Below, piece by piece: positions 27,090-35,097 of a DNA stretch of 64,000 nucleotides. A program made the position numbers and the translations under genes. The notes beneath the pieces are model-generated. The model ran no database searches, was not told where the DNA came from, and was given only the letters and a program-made list of their open reading frames with translations. The DNA comes from Spirochaetota bacterium (GTDB taxonomy: Bacteria; Spirochaetota; UBA4802; UBA5550), in NCBI GenBank assembly GCA_016933025.1, contig JAFGBT010000028.1, positions 145,978-209,977 of the forward strand. Direction: 5' to 3'. Each line of letters starts with the position of its first letter. Positions within the stretch are counted from its first letter, which is position 1.

Positions 27090-27827
27090 ATGAATAAAAC
27101 TGTCTGGAAACCATCATCGGAAATTGACCGGATGCTCGGGGATTACAGCACCATAGGAATACTGAGCTGCGGGACCTGCGCCAATCTCTCCTTTACCGGC
27201 GGCCTGACAGGCATCAGGACGCTCAAAGCCCATCTATTGGAGAGCGGCAAGCAGGTCAAACTGGCGAGGGTGATCCTTGCCTGCTGTCCCGAGGAAATAA
27301 TGCGTCAGGCACTGAAAAGCAATAAAAGGGCTCTCGCCAGATGCGATGCGCTGGTGGTATTGAGCTGCGCGGCAGGAATTAAGTCGGCCAACAGCTGCAA
27401 ACCGGGCATCCCGGTCATCAACCTGCTGGACTCTGTGGGCAGCGCCGCCGTTGCATGCACCGATCCCGTACTTGCCGCCAGCCTGTGCAGGAGCTGCGGT
27501 CATTGCGTCCTGACCTGCACCGCGGGCATATGCCCTCTGAGCGAATGCCCGGCGAAAAGCAAATACGGCCCATGCAAGCACTTTTCGGAAACGAAGGTGC
27601 AGTGCGCAATCGATCCGGGGAGAACTTGCGTATGGCATACCATCAGGGCACGGAGCACCATGCTCCACCTGCTCCCCGCCCTCAAGGAACTGCACGCGCG
27701 CAACGAGCGAAGGGACTTAGATCGGGCGCCTGAGCCGAAAGGCTCCAGGCTGTGGAAAACATTTTTCGCCTGGCACGCCGCCCATATGCAAAAACTCGAA
27801 TGGGTCATCCGCCTGTTCAGACATTGA
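27090..27827 (+). CDS. MTHFR C-terminal-domain (MetV-like) zinc/iron-sulphur protein
   Basis: The 245-residue protein resembles the stand-alone methylenetetrahydrofolate reductase C-terminal domain (MetV). Cys-rich motifs are ILSCGTCANLSFTGG, ILACCPEE, VVLSCAAGI, and CRSCGHCVLTCTAGICPLSECP near residue 130-150. In acetogens MetV partners MetF in reducing methylene-THF. No metF is in this window, so the partner must be elsewhere, or the protein has another corrin- or C1-related role. An (Fe-S)-binding CCG protein starts 10 bp downstream, indicating one operon. The ATG has no strong Shine-Dalgarno. Confidence 0.72.
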   Translation: MNKTVWKPSSEIDRMLGDYSTIGILSCGTCANLSFTGGLTGIRTLKAHLLESGKQVKLARVILACCPEEIMRQALKSNKRALARCDALVVLSCAAGIKSANSCKPGIPVINLLDSVGSAAVACTDPVLAASLCRSCGHCVLTCTAGICPLSECPAKSKYGPCKHFSETKVQCAIDPGRTCVWHTIRARSTMLHLLPALKELHARNERRDLDRAPEPKGSRLWKTFFAWHAAHMQKLEWVIRLFRH

Positions 27828-27837
27828 GGAGGACAAC

Positions 27838-29028
27838 ATGTCATACACGCAACTTTCAGATTGGAGTAAATGCACCTACTGCGGGGACTGCCTTGTCAAG
27901 TGTCCCGTCATGCAGATGGAAAAGCCTGCCGCAGTTGAAGAAATTACCGCGTTGCTGAAAACCGGACATTCGGAAAAAATTTTCAGCGAATGCACGTTCT
28001 GTTTCAGCTGCAATAACTATTGCCCCGAAGGCCTGCGCCCCCATGAGATGATTCTTGAAAAAATGATGGATAGCAGGAAAAAACTGGGAAAGGTCTCCGC
28101 CGTCCTGCCCTACCTTTTTAACGGCATGGAGAAGTCTATCTGGAAGGATATCTACGCCATGCTTTCTGCCAAGGAGCGTTCCATCCTCGACCGCTGGTCT
28201 GAGACGCCGCCGCCGTCAAAGGAGGTCCTCTGGGTCGGATGCATCGGCAGAATCAGCTGTTATGACATCGATAACTCAGAGATACTGAAAGAACTTCCGA
28301 AATACGGACCGCGCGACCTCTGCTGCGGCGAACTTGCGTACCGGCTCGGCTCCTGGAAGGCATATGCCGCAACGATTGAAAAGACGATCCGCTCACTCGA
28401 AAAGCTTTCCGTGGAAAGACTGGTCTGTTACTGCGGCTCCTGTTACAACTACCTGTCGAATATCCTGCCCAATGTCTATGGCCATAAGCTTCCGTTCAAA
28501 CTGGTATCGCTGTACGAATGGCTGAACGAAAAAAAGAAATCAGGCCAGATACAAGTGAAAAATCCTATCACCCTGAAGACGACAATTCACGAATCCTGCT
28601 ATGTCAGCGAGCTGGGCGAGGAATTTGCCCGCACCCTCCGCGACCTGTACACTTCCATAGGCGCGGAGATCGTCGAGCTTCCCCACCACGGGGACTGCAA
28701 TCTCTCATGCGGGGCGGTGAGCGTCCTCAGGACCCTTAATCTACCGAAAAGCCTTTTTAAAGAACAACGAAAAAAATACGCCGAGGTGAAGCAGACCGGC
28801 AACAGGGACATGGCGGTCAACTGTCCCGGGTGTTTTGTCACGCTCGCGTTCACCCACAGGCTGTCCGGCATCAGGCTCCACTACCTGCCGGATATGCTTT
28901 TGAAGGCATTTGGCGACACCGTAACCAAACCGCTATCGAGGAGAATCCACCTGTTTGTCAGGGCGTCCATGAAACACCCCTCGCTCCCCTTTACTCATGT
29001 GGACGCCGAGGTGTCTCCCAAGTCTTAG
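27838..29028 (+). CDS. (Fe-S)-binding CCG-domain protein, HdrD/GlpC-like
   Basis: The 396-residue protein has two N-terminal [4Fe-4S] motifs (CTYCGDCLVKCPV and CTFCFSCNNYCPE), then C-terminal Cys-rich CCG-type regions (CCGELAYRLG, CYCGSCYNYL and CNLSCGA, CPGCFVTL) as in heterodisulphide-reductase HdrD/HdrB. It probably passes electrons or performs disulphide chemistry. GAGGAGG lies 6 bp before the ATG, and the MetV-like gene ends 10 bp upstream. The pairing suggests electron supply for a C1 reductase, but this is inference. No membrane span is evident. Confidence 0.8.
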   Translation: MSYTQLSDWSKCTYCGDCLVKCPVMQMEKPAAVEEITALLKTGHSEKIFSECTFCFSCNNYCPEGLRPHEMILEKMMDSRKKLGKVSAVLPYLFNGMEKSIWKDIYAMLSAKERSILDRWSETPPPSKEVLWVGCIGRISCYDIDNSEILKELPKYGPRDLCCGELAYRLGSWKAYAATIEKTIRSLEKLSVERLVCYCGSCYNYLSNILPNVYGHKLPFKLVSLYEWLNEKKKSGQIQVKNPITLKTTIHESCYVSELGEEFARTLRDLYTSIGAEIVELPHHGDCNLSCGAVSVLRTLNLPKSLFKEQRKKYAEVKQTGNRDMAVNCPGCFVTLAFTHRLSGIRLHYLPDMLLKAFGDTVTKPLSRRIHLFVRASMKHPSLPFTHVDAEVSPKS

Positions 29029-29156
29029 AGCGGGCGTCGTTGATTCAGACATTTCGGATTTTTTAGATTCTGAGGCCATACTGGAGAATAAGGCGACGCA
29101 CGCGGGCGTAAATTATCTCGCCACCCGCTTCCACTGCGAGCAGCCTCGGTCGCCAT

Positions 29157-29456
29157 TTACTTTAAATCACCCAGCCATCCGTCATAAAAACGCATGGCGT
29201 GATCATATCCCCGTGGGCCTTTCTCTTTATTATTAAAAGAAATCTCGTAGTTTTCGCAATACTGCATGAGAGTATCATACGACCGCTTGAGCTCAGCGAG
29301 GCGCTCATGTGTTTCGTCGTCATTATCGGCCCGCTTGTCAGGGTGGTTTTTATGCCACAACTTCCTGTAGGACGATTTTATCTTCCTGATGGTTGTGGGC
29401 TCCCCTATACACAGGATCGCCTTTGCCTTCAGTATCATATCATCATTGATGTCCAT
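29157..29456 (-). CDS. Small J-domain protein
   Basis: The 99-residue protein is almost entirely a J domain: helix I (MILKAKAILC), RKLWHKNHPDKRAD with the HPD motif, and a C-terminal helix (ERLAELKRSYDTLMQYC). It lacks the zinc finger and substrate domains. It lies just downstream of another J-domain gene (29533) on the same strand. ATG 29456 is preferred over the GTG six bases upstream. It likely recruits Hsp70 to an unknown client. Confidence 0.75.
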   Translation of the reverse strand: MDINDDMILKAKAILCIGEPTTIRKIKSSYRKLWHKNHPDKRADNDDETHERLAELKRSYDTLMQYCENYEISFNNKEKGPRGYDHAMRFYDGWLGDLK

Positions 29457-29532
29457 GTACACTCATCCATCACTCCCGGGCAGTCAACGAGGCATGCCGG
29501 GCAGTATCCAAACATTCCCTTTGCATGATCAT

Positions 29533-30066
29533 TCATATGATTTGTATGTGTATATCGAAACCACCGGACGACGCGTCGTGTTCAGGAACGGAGACCCTTA
29601 ACACAGTGCCGTTTTCTACGCCCGGGGGTATATCAACTGACAGTATACTGTACCCGGAATGGCCTTTCATGACAAACTCTTTTTCAACACCGATGCGCGC
29701 CTCCTCCGGGGAAAGCTCAACCACGCACGCGGACCCGAATGCCGCGCGCTTTCCGAATCCTCTCTTTCCGCGGCACCCCCGGCCGCGCCCGCAGGCCGGG
29801 CGTCCCGGACCTCCGTGGCGGTCGAAAATATCCGATGCAAAGGGATGGCCGGCGGCGTGAGACAGGTCATAGGCCCTTCTGCTGGAGGGATCGGCAAGCA
29901 CGTCATAGGCGGACGCGATCTCCTTGAACCGAGTTTCCGCTTCAGGATCGCCGGGATTTCTATCCGGGTGAAACTTGAGCGCAAGGCCCCGAAACGCCTT
30001 TTTTATTTCGGCTTCCGTGGCATCTATGCCGACTCCAAGCGTTGAATAATAATCAATTCTGTTCAT
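29533..30066 (-). CDS. DnaJ-like protein with shortened C-terminal domain
   Basis: The 177-residue protein has a canonical J domain ([31 protein letters not shown]), then a Gly/Arg/Cys-rich linker ([20 protein letters not shown]), then a single beta-rich module ending [18 protein letters not shown], like half of the DnaJ substrate-binding domain. Zinc-finger CxxCxGxG motifs are absent. It may be a CbpA-like cochaperone shortened by deletion. The next gene upstream (30074) is a methyltransferase only 7 bp away, so the two may share a transcript. Confidence 0.75.
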   Translation of the reverse strand: MNRIDYYSTLGVGIDATEAEIKKAFRGLALKFHPDRNPGDPEAETRFKEIASAYDVLADPSSRRAYDLSHAAGHPFASDIFDRHGGPGRPACGRGRGCRGKRGFGKRAAFGSACVVELSPEEARIGVEKEFVMKGHSGYSILSVDIPPGVENGTVLRVSVPEHDASSGGFDIHIQII

Positions 30067-30073
30067 GTGCGAA

Positions 30074-30697
30074 TTATTTCCGCCATGCGGAATAAATTAT
30101 CTGCCAGTAATCCTCGATAACGGTTACCCTGAAATTATGTTCTTTCAAAAAAAAGCCGACTATGCTGAAATCGCCCGGCTTCCTTTCATGCGTCCTTCCC
30201 TCATTGGCGCTGACCCGTTCTATAACGGCGAAACCTTCAGGACTGAAGTCTGAGACAATAACCTGCTTGTCGGCGACCCTTATCATCTCCCGCACGACTT
30301 TAAAAGGGTTCTCAAAGTGATGGAACGCGAATGCGGATACCACCGCGTCAAAGCTCCTGTCTCCGTAATGAAGATTCTCCGAATTTTCCGAGATAAATTG
30401 AATTTTGCCTGATAACCCATAATACGATGCGTGCAGCATAGCCGTCCGCTGCACGTCTGCATCAAGATCGACCGTTTCGACACTTTCATAAGAACCGGCA
30501 AGCATTGCCGTGAGCTGACCCTTCCCCGTGCCAATTTCCAGCAATGACCGGTGATCTTTAGATAACTGCCTCATGACCGCGTTCCGCACCCCTTCCTGGT
30601 CAAGCGCATATTCTTTGAACAGAGCATTCCGTTCCAATAACAGCTCATGATGGGCCGTTATCTCTTCTCGGCTAAAGCTATTGACTACTGAATTCAT
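30074..30697 (-). CDS. Class I SAM-dependent methyltransferase
   Basis: The 207-residue enzyme has motif [16 protein letters not shown] for SAM binding, motif II acidic [10 protein letters not shown], and [13 protein letters not shown] (motif IV). It methylates an unknown substrate in the cytoplasm. I start at [12 protein letters not shown] because earlier codons are unlike the family; the ribosome binding site is weak. The DUF4405-like gene upstream ends about 40 bp away, so operon membership is possible. Confidence 0.78.
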   Translation of the reverse strand: MNSVVNSFSREEITAHHELLLERNALFKEYALDQEGVRNAVMRQLSKDHRSLLEIGTGKGQLTAMLAGSYESVETVDLDADVQRTAMLHASYYGLSGKIQFISENSENLHYGDRSFDAVVSAFAFHHFENPFKVVREMIRVADKQVIVSDFSPEGFAVIERVSANEGRTHERKPGDFSIVGFFLKEHNFRVTVIEDYWQIIYSAWRK

Positions 30698-30737
30698 TCG
30701 AATGTCATACCTGCAAGGCGCTTCGCCTGACGAATCG

Positions 30738-31202
30738 CTAACGCTCAGTTTTTTCCCGTTCCATTCTTGATGTTCCGCTATCTGCCTGGTCGCAGGGAGG
30801 TCCCCATGAAAACTTGATAAATTCATGTGCCTTGTGCAGCCAGCCTGCCGGGGGGATATTAAAAGCCGCCAGTAAAAAAAGAATAACCGTGGCGAAGGCA
30901 CAGATAATTGCCGTCCGACTTATTCCCGCCATCGCAGAGATACCGCCCTTAAAATAGCGAATCAACGTCTTCCCGTTCAGTATTACATGCATTATCAACA
31001 ACACTACAAAGAGTAATGCAAAGACGAGGTGAACACTCTCCCAGCTTTCCTTGTCAAAAAAAAAGAACCTCCATCCAATTTCTTTGGCCACCTTGCAGGA
31101 TGGCGCAAAAAAAAGCGAGATCCCCGAAACCAGAAGGACCAGGAATGTCATGGTTATTACTATTGAAATAACTTTTTTATGGTTATTCAACTCGCTGTTC
31201 AT
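30738..31202 (-). CDS. Small membrane protein, DUF4405-like (cytochrome b-type fold)
   Basis: The 154-residue protein has four hydrophobic segments. His residues within VHLVFALLFVVLLIMHVILN could bind haem, as in FdnI/NarI-type membrane cytochromes. The signature FFAPSCKVAKEIGWRFFFFD and the final KFSWGPPCD are recalled from DUF4405 proteins. It probably takes part in membrane electron transfer. ATG 31202 is chosen over a TTG at 31223. Confidence 0.65.
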   Translation of the reverse strand: MNSELNNHKKVISIVITMTFLVLLVSGISLFFAPSCKVAKEIGWRFFFFDKESWESVHLVFALLFVVLLIMHVILNGKTLIRYFKGGISAMAGISRTAIICAFATVILFLLAAFNIPPAGWLHKAHEFIKFSWGPPCDQADSGTSRMEREKTER

Positions 31203-31313
31203 CAACGCACTCTTACCCTTCAACTATATACACACATCATAGTACATGATACATCCGGGGCAATACAGCCTTTTTACGCTGTATATAAGCAGTGGAAACC
31301 CCAGGATACTAGT

Positions 31314-31541
31314 CTATTTCCTTGTCATAGTCGTGCCGCATTTAGGACACTTTCTCTGCAGACACGGGACCCCCTGCTGGTGCTGCAGTGTCGCCCCGCA
31401 TGAGGGGCATACGCACTCGCCTCCAGGACCGAATCCACCGCCGCCCTGGCCCAATCCCCGGCCGCCCTGTCCGCGGCCCGCTCCTCTCTGACCCTGGCCG
31501 TTGCCACGACCTCCTCCGCCTTTTCCCTGTCCACCTCGCAT
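31314..31541 (-). CDS. Small glycine-rich protein with C-terminal zinc ribbon
   Basis: The 75-residue protein has a Gly/Arg/Gln-rich first half (about 40 residues) and a zinc ribbon (CVCPSCG and CLQRKCPKCGTTM). Similar small proteins occur beside Fur and ferredoxin genes in anaerobes. It lies downstream of the ferredoxin-like and DUF5320-like genes in a Fur-box-flanked cluster. GGAGGATT precedes the ATG. Role unknown; metal handling is likely. Confidence 0.65.
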   Translation of the reverse strand: MRGGQGKGGGGRGNGQGQRGAGRGQGGRGLGQGGGGFGPGGECVCPSCGATLQHQQGVPCLQRKCPKCGTTMTRK

Positions 31542-31574
31542 ATTCGAATCCTCCCGTAAGATGATAAATTTCGT

Positions 31575-32042
31575 CTATTTCAATGACAACGCTTCAAGGG
31601 GGCAGACCTCGACGCATTTGCCGCATCCGTCGCATAGGTCCTCGTTCACCACGGCTATATCGCCCACGGAGATCGCTCCTTTGGGACACTCGCTTTCGCA
31701 TGCCCCGCACCCACTGCATAAATCCTTGTCAACTTTTGCTTTCAATTGTACCGCTTCTTTCCCGGTGATTTGATTTTTTATATCCGTTTTATTTTGCAGA
31801 TATGCTTCAAATCCAGCAAACTGTGAATTTTTTGTATCACAATCTTTGATTGTTAACGCCTCCCGCCTCTTCCGCGCAATTGGCCCTCGTTGCGCGCTGG
31901 CTGCAAACATAACAGCATCGCGCACAAGAGCACGCAATCCGATTATACCGGAAAATCCCCGTAAAATATCCGACGCCTGGCCGCCTGGTTGTATGCACCT
32001 CCGGCCACGCCAGCTGGCCCGTTTTCTTCTCATATGACGCAT
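31575..32042 (-). CDS. Double-cluster ferredoxin-like protein
   Basis: The 155-residue protein ends in two [4Fe-4S] motifs, CSGCGACESECPKGA and CDGCGKCVEVCPLEA, as in bacterial ferredoxins. The first 85 residues are basic (RKRASWRGRR, GPIARKRREAL) and have no recognised domain. ATG 32042 follows AGGA at good spacing; a longer frame starts at 32081. It probably carries electrons for the neighbouring metal-related proteins. Confidence 0.75.
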   Translation of the reverse strand: MRHMRRKRASWRGRRCIQPGGQASDILRGFSGIIGLRALVRDAVMFAASAQRGPIARKRREALTIKDCDTKNSQFAGFEAYLQNKTDIKNQITGKEAVQLKAKVDKDLCSGCGACESECPKGAISVGDIAVVNEDLCDGCGKCVEVCPLEALSLK

Positions 32043-32154
32043 TGTAAACAATCCTAAAATTTGTATGCCCTGCCACAGCAAGAGCGCTTTAAAAGGATAG
32101 CCGCCGACGGGTCCTTAACAGCTCGCCGGCGACCATGACGCAACAGGAGAATTT

Positions 32155-32541
32155 CTACTCATTCTTTGACACAATCCCTTCCAGCTCCCTTATTCTCTCA
32201 TTAATAGCATCAATCTGTTTCTGGAAAAAGCCGGTCTGGTTTTTTAGCGCCTCCATCTCCCGCTCGGGCGTAAGCTCACCCTGATACACCGGAGCACCAT
32301 ACTCGCCCCACGCGGGGGATACCGGTGGGTATCCGCGTGCCCAGAACGGCAATCCGGTGGCGTAAAACATGTTCCGCCAACCCCGTCCGCCGCCTCCAAA
32401 ACCGCGGCCGCCTCCCGGACCACGTCCTCTGCCATAAACCGGGTTCATATATCCGGGAACGCTGTTGCCGGCGCAATAACCAGCGCCCCTTCCCGTCATA
32501 GGCCCGTAACCGAGCGGACCTGTTCTGTCTCCTCTTGGCAT
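32155..32541 (-). CDS. DUF5320-like Gly-rich protein
   Basis: The 128-residue protein begins MPRGDRTGPLGYGPMTGRGA, a signature of DUF5320 and related proteins. A Gly/Arg/Tyr-rich middle and a C-terminal coiled coil (LTPEREMEALKNQTGFFQKQ) follow. Such genes commonly accompany Mrp/NifX (ORP-type) clusters, and one lies 6 kb away. AGGAGG precedes the ATG, and a Fur box lies 26 bp further upstream. Function unknown. Confidence 0.8.
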   Translation of the reverse strand: MPRGDRTGPLGYGPMTGRGAGYCAGNSVPGYMNPVYGRGRGPGGGRGFGGGGRGWRNMFYATGLPFWARGYPPVSPAWGEYGAPVYQGELTPEREMEALKNQTGFFQKQIDAINERIRELEGIVSKNE

Positions 32542-32566
32542 CTCAAACCTCCTTATAGTAAATAGT

Positions 32567-32585
32567 AATGATAATCATTTTCATT
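32567..32585. promoter_or_regulatory. Fur box upstream of the DUF5320-like gene
   Basis: AATGATAATCATTTTCATT matches the core of the Fur consensus GATAATGATAATCATTATC, with the TGATAAT-C-ATTTTCA arms nearly symmetric. It lies between the fur gene and the DUF5320-like gene, both on the - strand. Confidence 0.75.
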
Positions 32586-32609
32586 TAGATGGTAAAAAAA
32601 ATATTTACC

Positions 32610-33074
32610 TCATCGGCATTGATCGCAGTAACCGTAAAAACTTATCGCATGATCGGTAATTTTGAAATTATACTTCTTTGAAAGCTTTTCCTGTGTCTTG
32701 TTGATGAATTCCAGCTCTTCGTCAAGAAATTCAGTGTAGTCAACGATAGTCTTGCAGTTCATGCAGATCAGGTGATGATGGTGTTTTTTCCCTCCCGGAT
32801 TGTTTACCAGTTCGAAGCGGGCTTTGCCGTCGCCAAAATCGAATTTCTGCACTATACCGAGCTGGGTCAGCATGTCCAGCGTTCGATATACAGTGGTTAA
32901 TCCTATGGATGGATTTATCTTGTGCGCCCGAATATAGACATCGGAAGCGCTCATGTGATCGTCCGTCTCTTGCAGCACGGCTATCACTATCTCTCGGGGC
33001 GCTGTTATTCTCGCCCCGATATCATGAAACCTGTCCTGCCACCATGCTCCCCGCTTTCTCAAGAGATAAACCAT
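32610..33074 (-). CDS. fur: Ferric uptake regulator family protein
   Basis: The 154-residue protein has the Fur winged helix (SIGLTTVYRTLDMLTQLGIV), the metal-binding HHHHLICMNCKTIVDY segment and C-terminal CDQC, giving both CxxC pairs. It controls iron genes by binding Fur boxes when Fe(II) is bound. A Fur box lies just upstream of its start (33083-33101), so it probably represses itself. It is distinct from the PerR-like protein at 4326. The start codon is the first Met in frame. Confidence 0.9.
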   Translation of the reverse strand: MVYLLRKRGAWWQDRFHDIGARITAPREIVIAVLQETDDHMSASDVYIRAHKINPSIGLTTVYRTLDMLTQLGIVQKFDFGDGKARFELVNNPGGKKHHHHLICMNCKTIVDYTEFLDEELEFINKTQEKLSKKYNFKITDHAISFYGYCDQCR

Positions 33075-33082
33075 CCTTTATT

Positions 33083-33101
33083 GAAAATGATTTTCATTAT
33101 C
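33083..33101. promoter_or_regulatory. Fur box in front of fur
   Basis: GAAAATGATTTTCATTATC differs from the 19-bp Fur consensus at about three positions. It overlaps the region just before the fur start and also lies upstream of the divergent gene at 33256. Confidence 0.8.
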
Positions 33102-33190
33102 AATATAATCAACCCGCGTATAAACGTCAAGTAATTTTAGAGTTTTTTAATCATTTACACGCTTCGATCGATCACCCTGCCTAATTTTAC

Positions 33191-33246
33191 TTGACACCAT
33201 ATATTAATACGTAGATACAATTTTCATTGTCAATAATATTATCATT
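33191..33246 (+). promoter_or_regulatory. Promoter and Fur-like repeats upstream of the 33256 gene
   Basis: TTGACA (33191-33196) is a consensus -35, with TACAAT (33217-33222) as a widely spaced -10. ACAATTTTCATTGT and the following AATAATATTATCATTC resemble tandem Fur hexamer repeats. Together they suggest iron control of the + strand gene. Confidence 0.45.
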
Positions 33247-33255
33247 CGTATTATT

Positions 33256-33624
33256 ATGAAACTTCACGATCCAATTTCAGCAGATATGGCGCAGCATGAG
33301 AACCCGAATCGGCTCAGCAGATGGGATAATGGGTCACCGATCAAAAGGCGGCTCTCCTCCGGCATTATGCGCTTTGCCGGCTGGTGGTCCATCTTCGCCG
33401 GCGCCCTGGCACTGCACAGCGTCTGCCCGATCTGCGGTTCAACGGGATGCCCGGTAGGCATTGGCACCACCGGGATCATCGCAGGCCTCGCGGCGGCCCT
33501 CAAGCAATGGGGCGGAGGGATCATCCGAATAATAGCTGGTAAAGTGCGACGGACAATATCAGGCAGCTGCGGCTCCCCGGCATTGCCGGACACCGGGGAT
33601 TGCCCTGACCATGGCCGAAGCTGA
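33256..33624 (+). CDS. Small Cys-motif membrane protein of unknown function
   Basis: The 122-residue protein has a hydrophobic centre (FAGWWSIFAGALALHSVC, then GIGTTGIIAGLAAALKQWGG) containing CPICGSTGCPVG, and a Cys-bearing tail. The four clustered Cys near the membrane could bind metal or iron-sulphur. Fur-like repeats lie just upstream. No family is recognised. The start MKLHDPIS is the first Met; MAQHENP ten codons on is possible. Confidence 0.55.
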   Translation: MKLHDPISADMAQHENPNRLSRWDNGSPIKRRLSSGIMRFAGWWSIFAGALALHSVCPICGSTGCPVGIGTTGIIAGLAAALKQWGGGIIRIIAGKVRRTISGSCGSPALPDTGDCPDHGRS

Positions 33625-33667
33625 CGGGTTCACACGACCGGCAGACACGATTTCCCTCCTGCATTCC

Positions 33668-33799
33668 TTATGGGCGAGATTTGGCATCAAACCAGTAAAT
33701 TGCATCATGCGGGCATGCAGCGACGCATTCTCCGCACGAATCGCATAAATCATAATCAAACACAATGAACTCCGGACTGCAGGGCACATCCATGGTCAT
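33668..33799 (-). CDS. Tiny [4Fe-4S] ferredoxin overlapping the polyferredoxin gene
   Basis: The 43-residue protein is MTMDVPCSPEFIVFDYDLC followed by the CDSCGECVAACPHDA cluster motif and ends soon after, so it is little more than one [4Fe-4S] site. The ATG overlaps the stop of the 33796 gene (ATGA), a strong sign of translational coupling. It probably serves as a soluble electron carrier for that membrane protein. It is very short for a ferredoxin, yet the Cys motif is complete. Confidence 0.75.
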   Translation of the reverse strand: MTMDVPCSPEFIVFDYDLCDSCGECVAACPHDAIYWFDAKSRP

Positions 33800-34962
33800 G
33801 CAGTACGTTTTGAAAATTTATTCTCAGGCGGCATGGCCCTCTTCCCCGCCCTGATGCTGATGGAGCCTGTCGGACACACGTTGATGCAGGTGCCGCACGA
33901 AAAGCAATCGGGAATCACGCCGTTCCGCTTTAATATTACGCTCATGACATTGGACGGACAGGCCTTCGCGCATTTTTCGCATGCAATACATGTCGCGTAG
34001 TCGACCTGTATCTTATAGAATCCGAGCTTTTCGAAGAGCCAGCTCACCAGCCCGAAGGGGCAGAAGAGGTGGCACCAGGGCCGATACACAAACAAGCCGG
34101 ATACGATTATGGCCGAAATAAAAACCGCGCCGGCGATGCCGATCATTTTTGGATTAAAAATCTTGAAGGGGTCTATCTGTTCCACAATATCAAACGCGTA
34201 TACTATGGCCGCAGCTGAAAAAATTAAAAAGAAAATAATCCGCACTCCGTTTGAGATAAAAAAAGGTATCTTGATCTGCCGAAATAACCCGGTCGTGTCT
34301 TTTCGGTTGCGGTTAATTCTGAAAACCAGATCCTGCAGGGTACCGAACTGACATCCCCATGAGCAGATGAATTTATTTGCCGCAACGGTAAGTAAAATGA
34401 AGACACCGAGCGCTATCATGCGCGGCGGGAACACTGCCCGGCTCTTGCCGAAGAGCACGATCGCGTCCTTCACGGTGCCCATGGGGCTCGGATCGGCGCC
34501 GAGGATAATGCCGAAAACGAGGACCGCTGAGCCATACAGGGCGATCCTCCTTCCGGCTGATATCTTCTTTTTCCTCAAAAGGACAAATACCGCCGCCAGG
34601 AAGGCAATCCAGAGGGCGAACTTGACCGGTATCTTAACCCAGTTTTTTGATTCGTGTTCCTGAAAAAGCGCGAGCGACCTGTTTGTTTTCCCCAACAGCT
34701 CCGGTTTATGGAACCCGAACGATTCAATCTCCCGGTCTAAAGACTCCGAATTATGCATGCCAAAAACATTTCGCGCGACGCTTTCGGGAAGCCCGTTTCT
34801 CGCGGCGAATTCCCGCACCGTCATGCCCTCGGCGAGTTCGAGCCTGGTGAGGGTCGATATCTTCTCCGGTTTACCGCCCCACATCGTCGAAGATATCCTC
34901 GAAAGGAGGAGAACCGCTGCGATTATGAAAATTAAGGCACCAGTTCTTTTCAGTTTTTCCAT
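33796..34962 (-). CDS. NapH/NosR-like membrane polyferredoxin
   Basis: The 388-residue protein has an N-terminal hydrophobic anchor, an extracytoplasmic segment (LTRLELAEGMTVREFAARNG, a DUF-like helical domain), then about five membrane spans. Motif CSWGCQFGTLQD and the paired CHLFCPFG are typical of NapH/YccM-type proteins, followed by two ferredoxin motifs (CIACEKCAKACPS and CFSCGTCINVCPT). It likely moves electrons between the membrane pool and periplasmic or cytoplasmic acceptors. ATG 34962 is preferred over 34983. It is divergent from the sigma-54 activator at 35098. Confidence 0.8.
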   Translation of the reverse strand: MEKLKRTGALIFIIAAVLLLSRISSTMWGGKPEKISTLTRLELAEGMTVREFAARNGLPESVARNVFGMHNSESLDREIESFGFHKPELLGKTNRSLALFQEHESKNWVKIPVKFALWIAFLAAVFVLLRKKKISAGRRIALYGSAVLVFGIILGADPSPMGTVKDAIVLFGKSRAVFPPRMIALGVFILLTVAANKFICSWGCQFGTLQDLVFRINRNRKDTTGLFRQIKIPFFISNGVRIIFFLIFSAAAIVYAFDIVEQIDPFKIFNPKMIGIAGAVFISAIIVSGLFVYRPWCHLFCPFGLVSWLFEKLGFYKIQVDYATCIACEKCAKACPSNVMSVILKRNGVIPDCFSCGTCINVCPTGSISIRAGKRAMPPENKFSKRTA

Positions 34963-35005
34963 TGCTGACAGACACTCCGACAACCACTGTTTTCAGCGCT
35001 TTATT

Positions 35006-35041
35006 CTTGACATATTGAGCATATGCCCATATGGTGTCAAG
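35006..35041. promoter_or_regulatory. Divergent promoter region with TTGACA inverted repeat
   Basis: CTTGACA (35006-35012) and TGTCAAG (35035-35041) are 7-bp inverted arms, each a perfect -35 hexamer pointing inwards, with GCATATGC between. On the + strand TATGGT lies 17 bp after TTGACA. It probably drives the polyferredoxin and the sigma-54 activator genes from overlapping promoters. Confidence 0.45.
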
Positions 35042-35097
35042 AACTATAAATCATTAAAATAATAATATCTTTTTTTGACCAGCGTACTATAGTGCAG

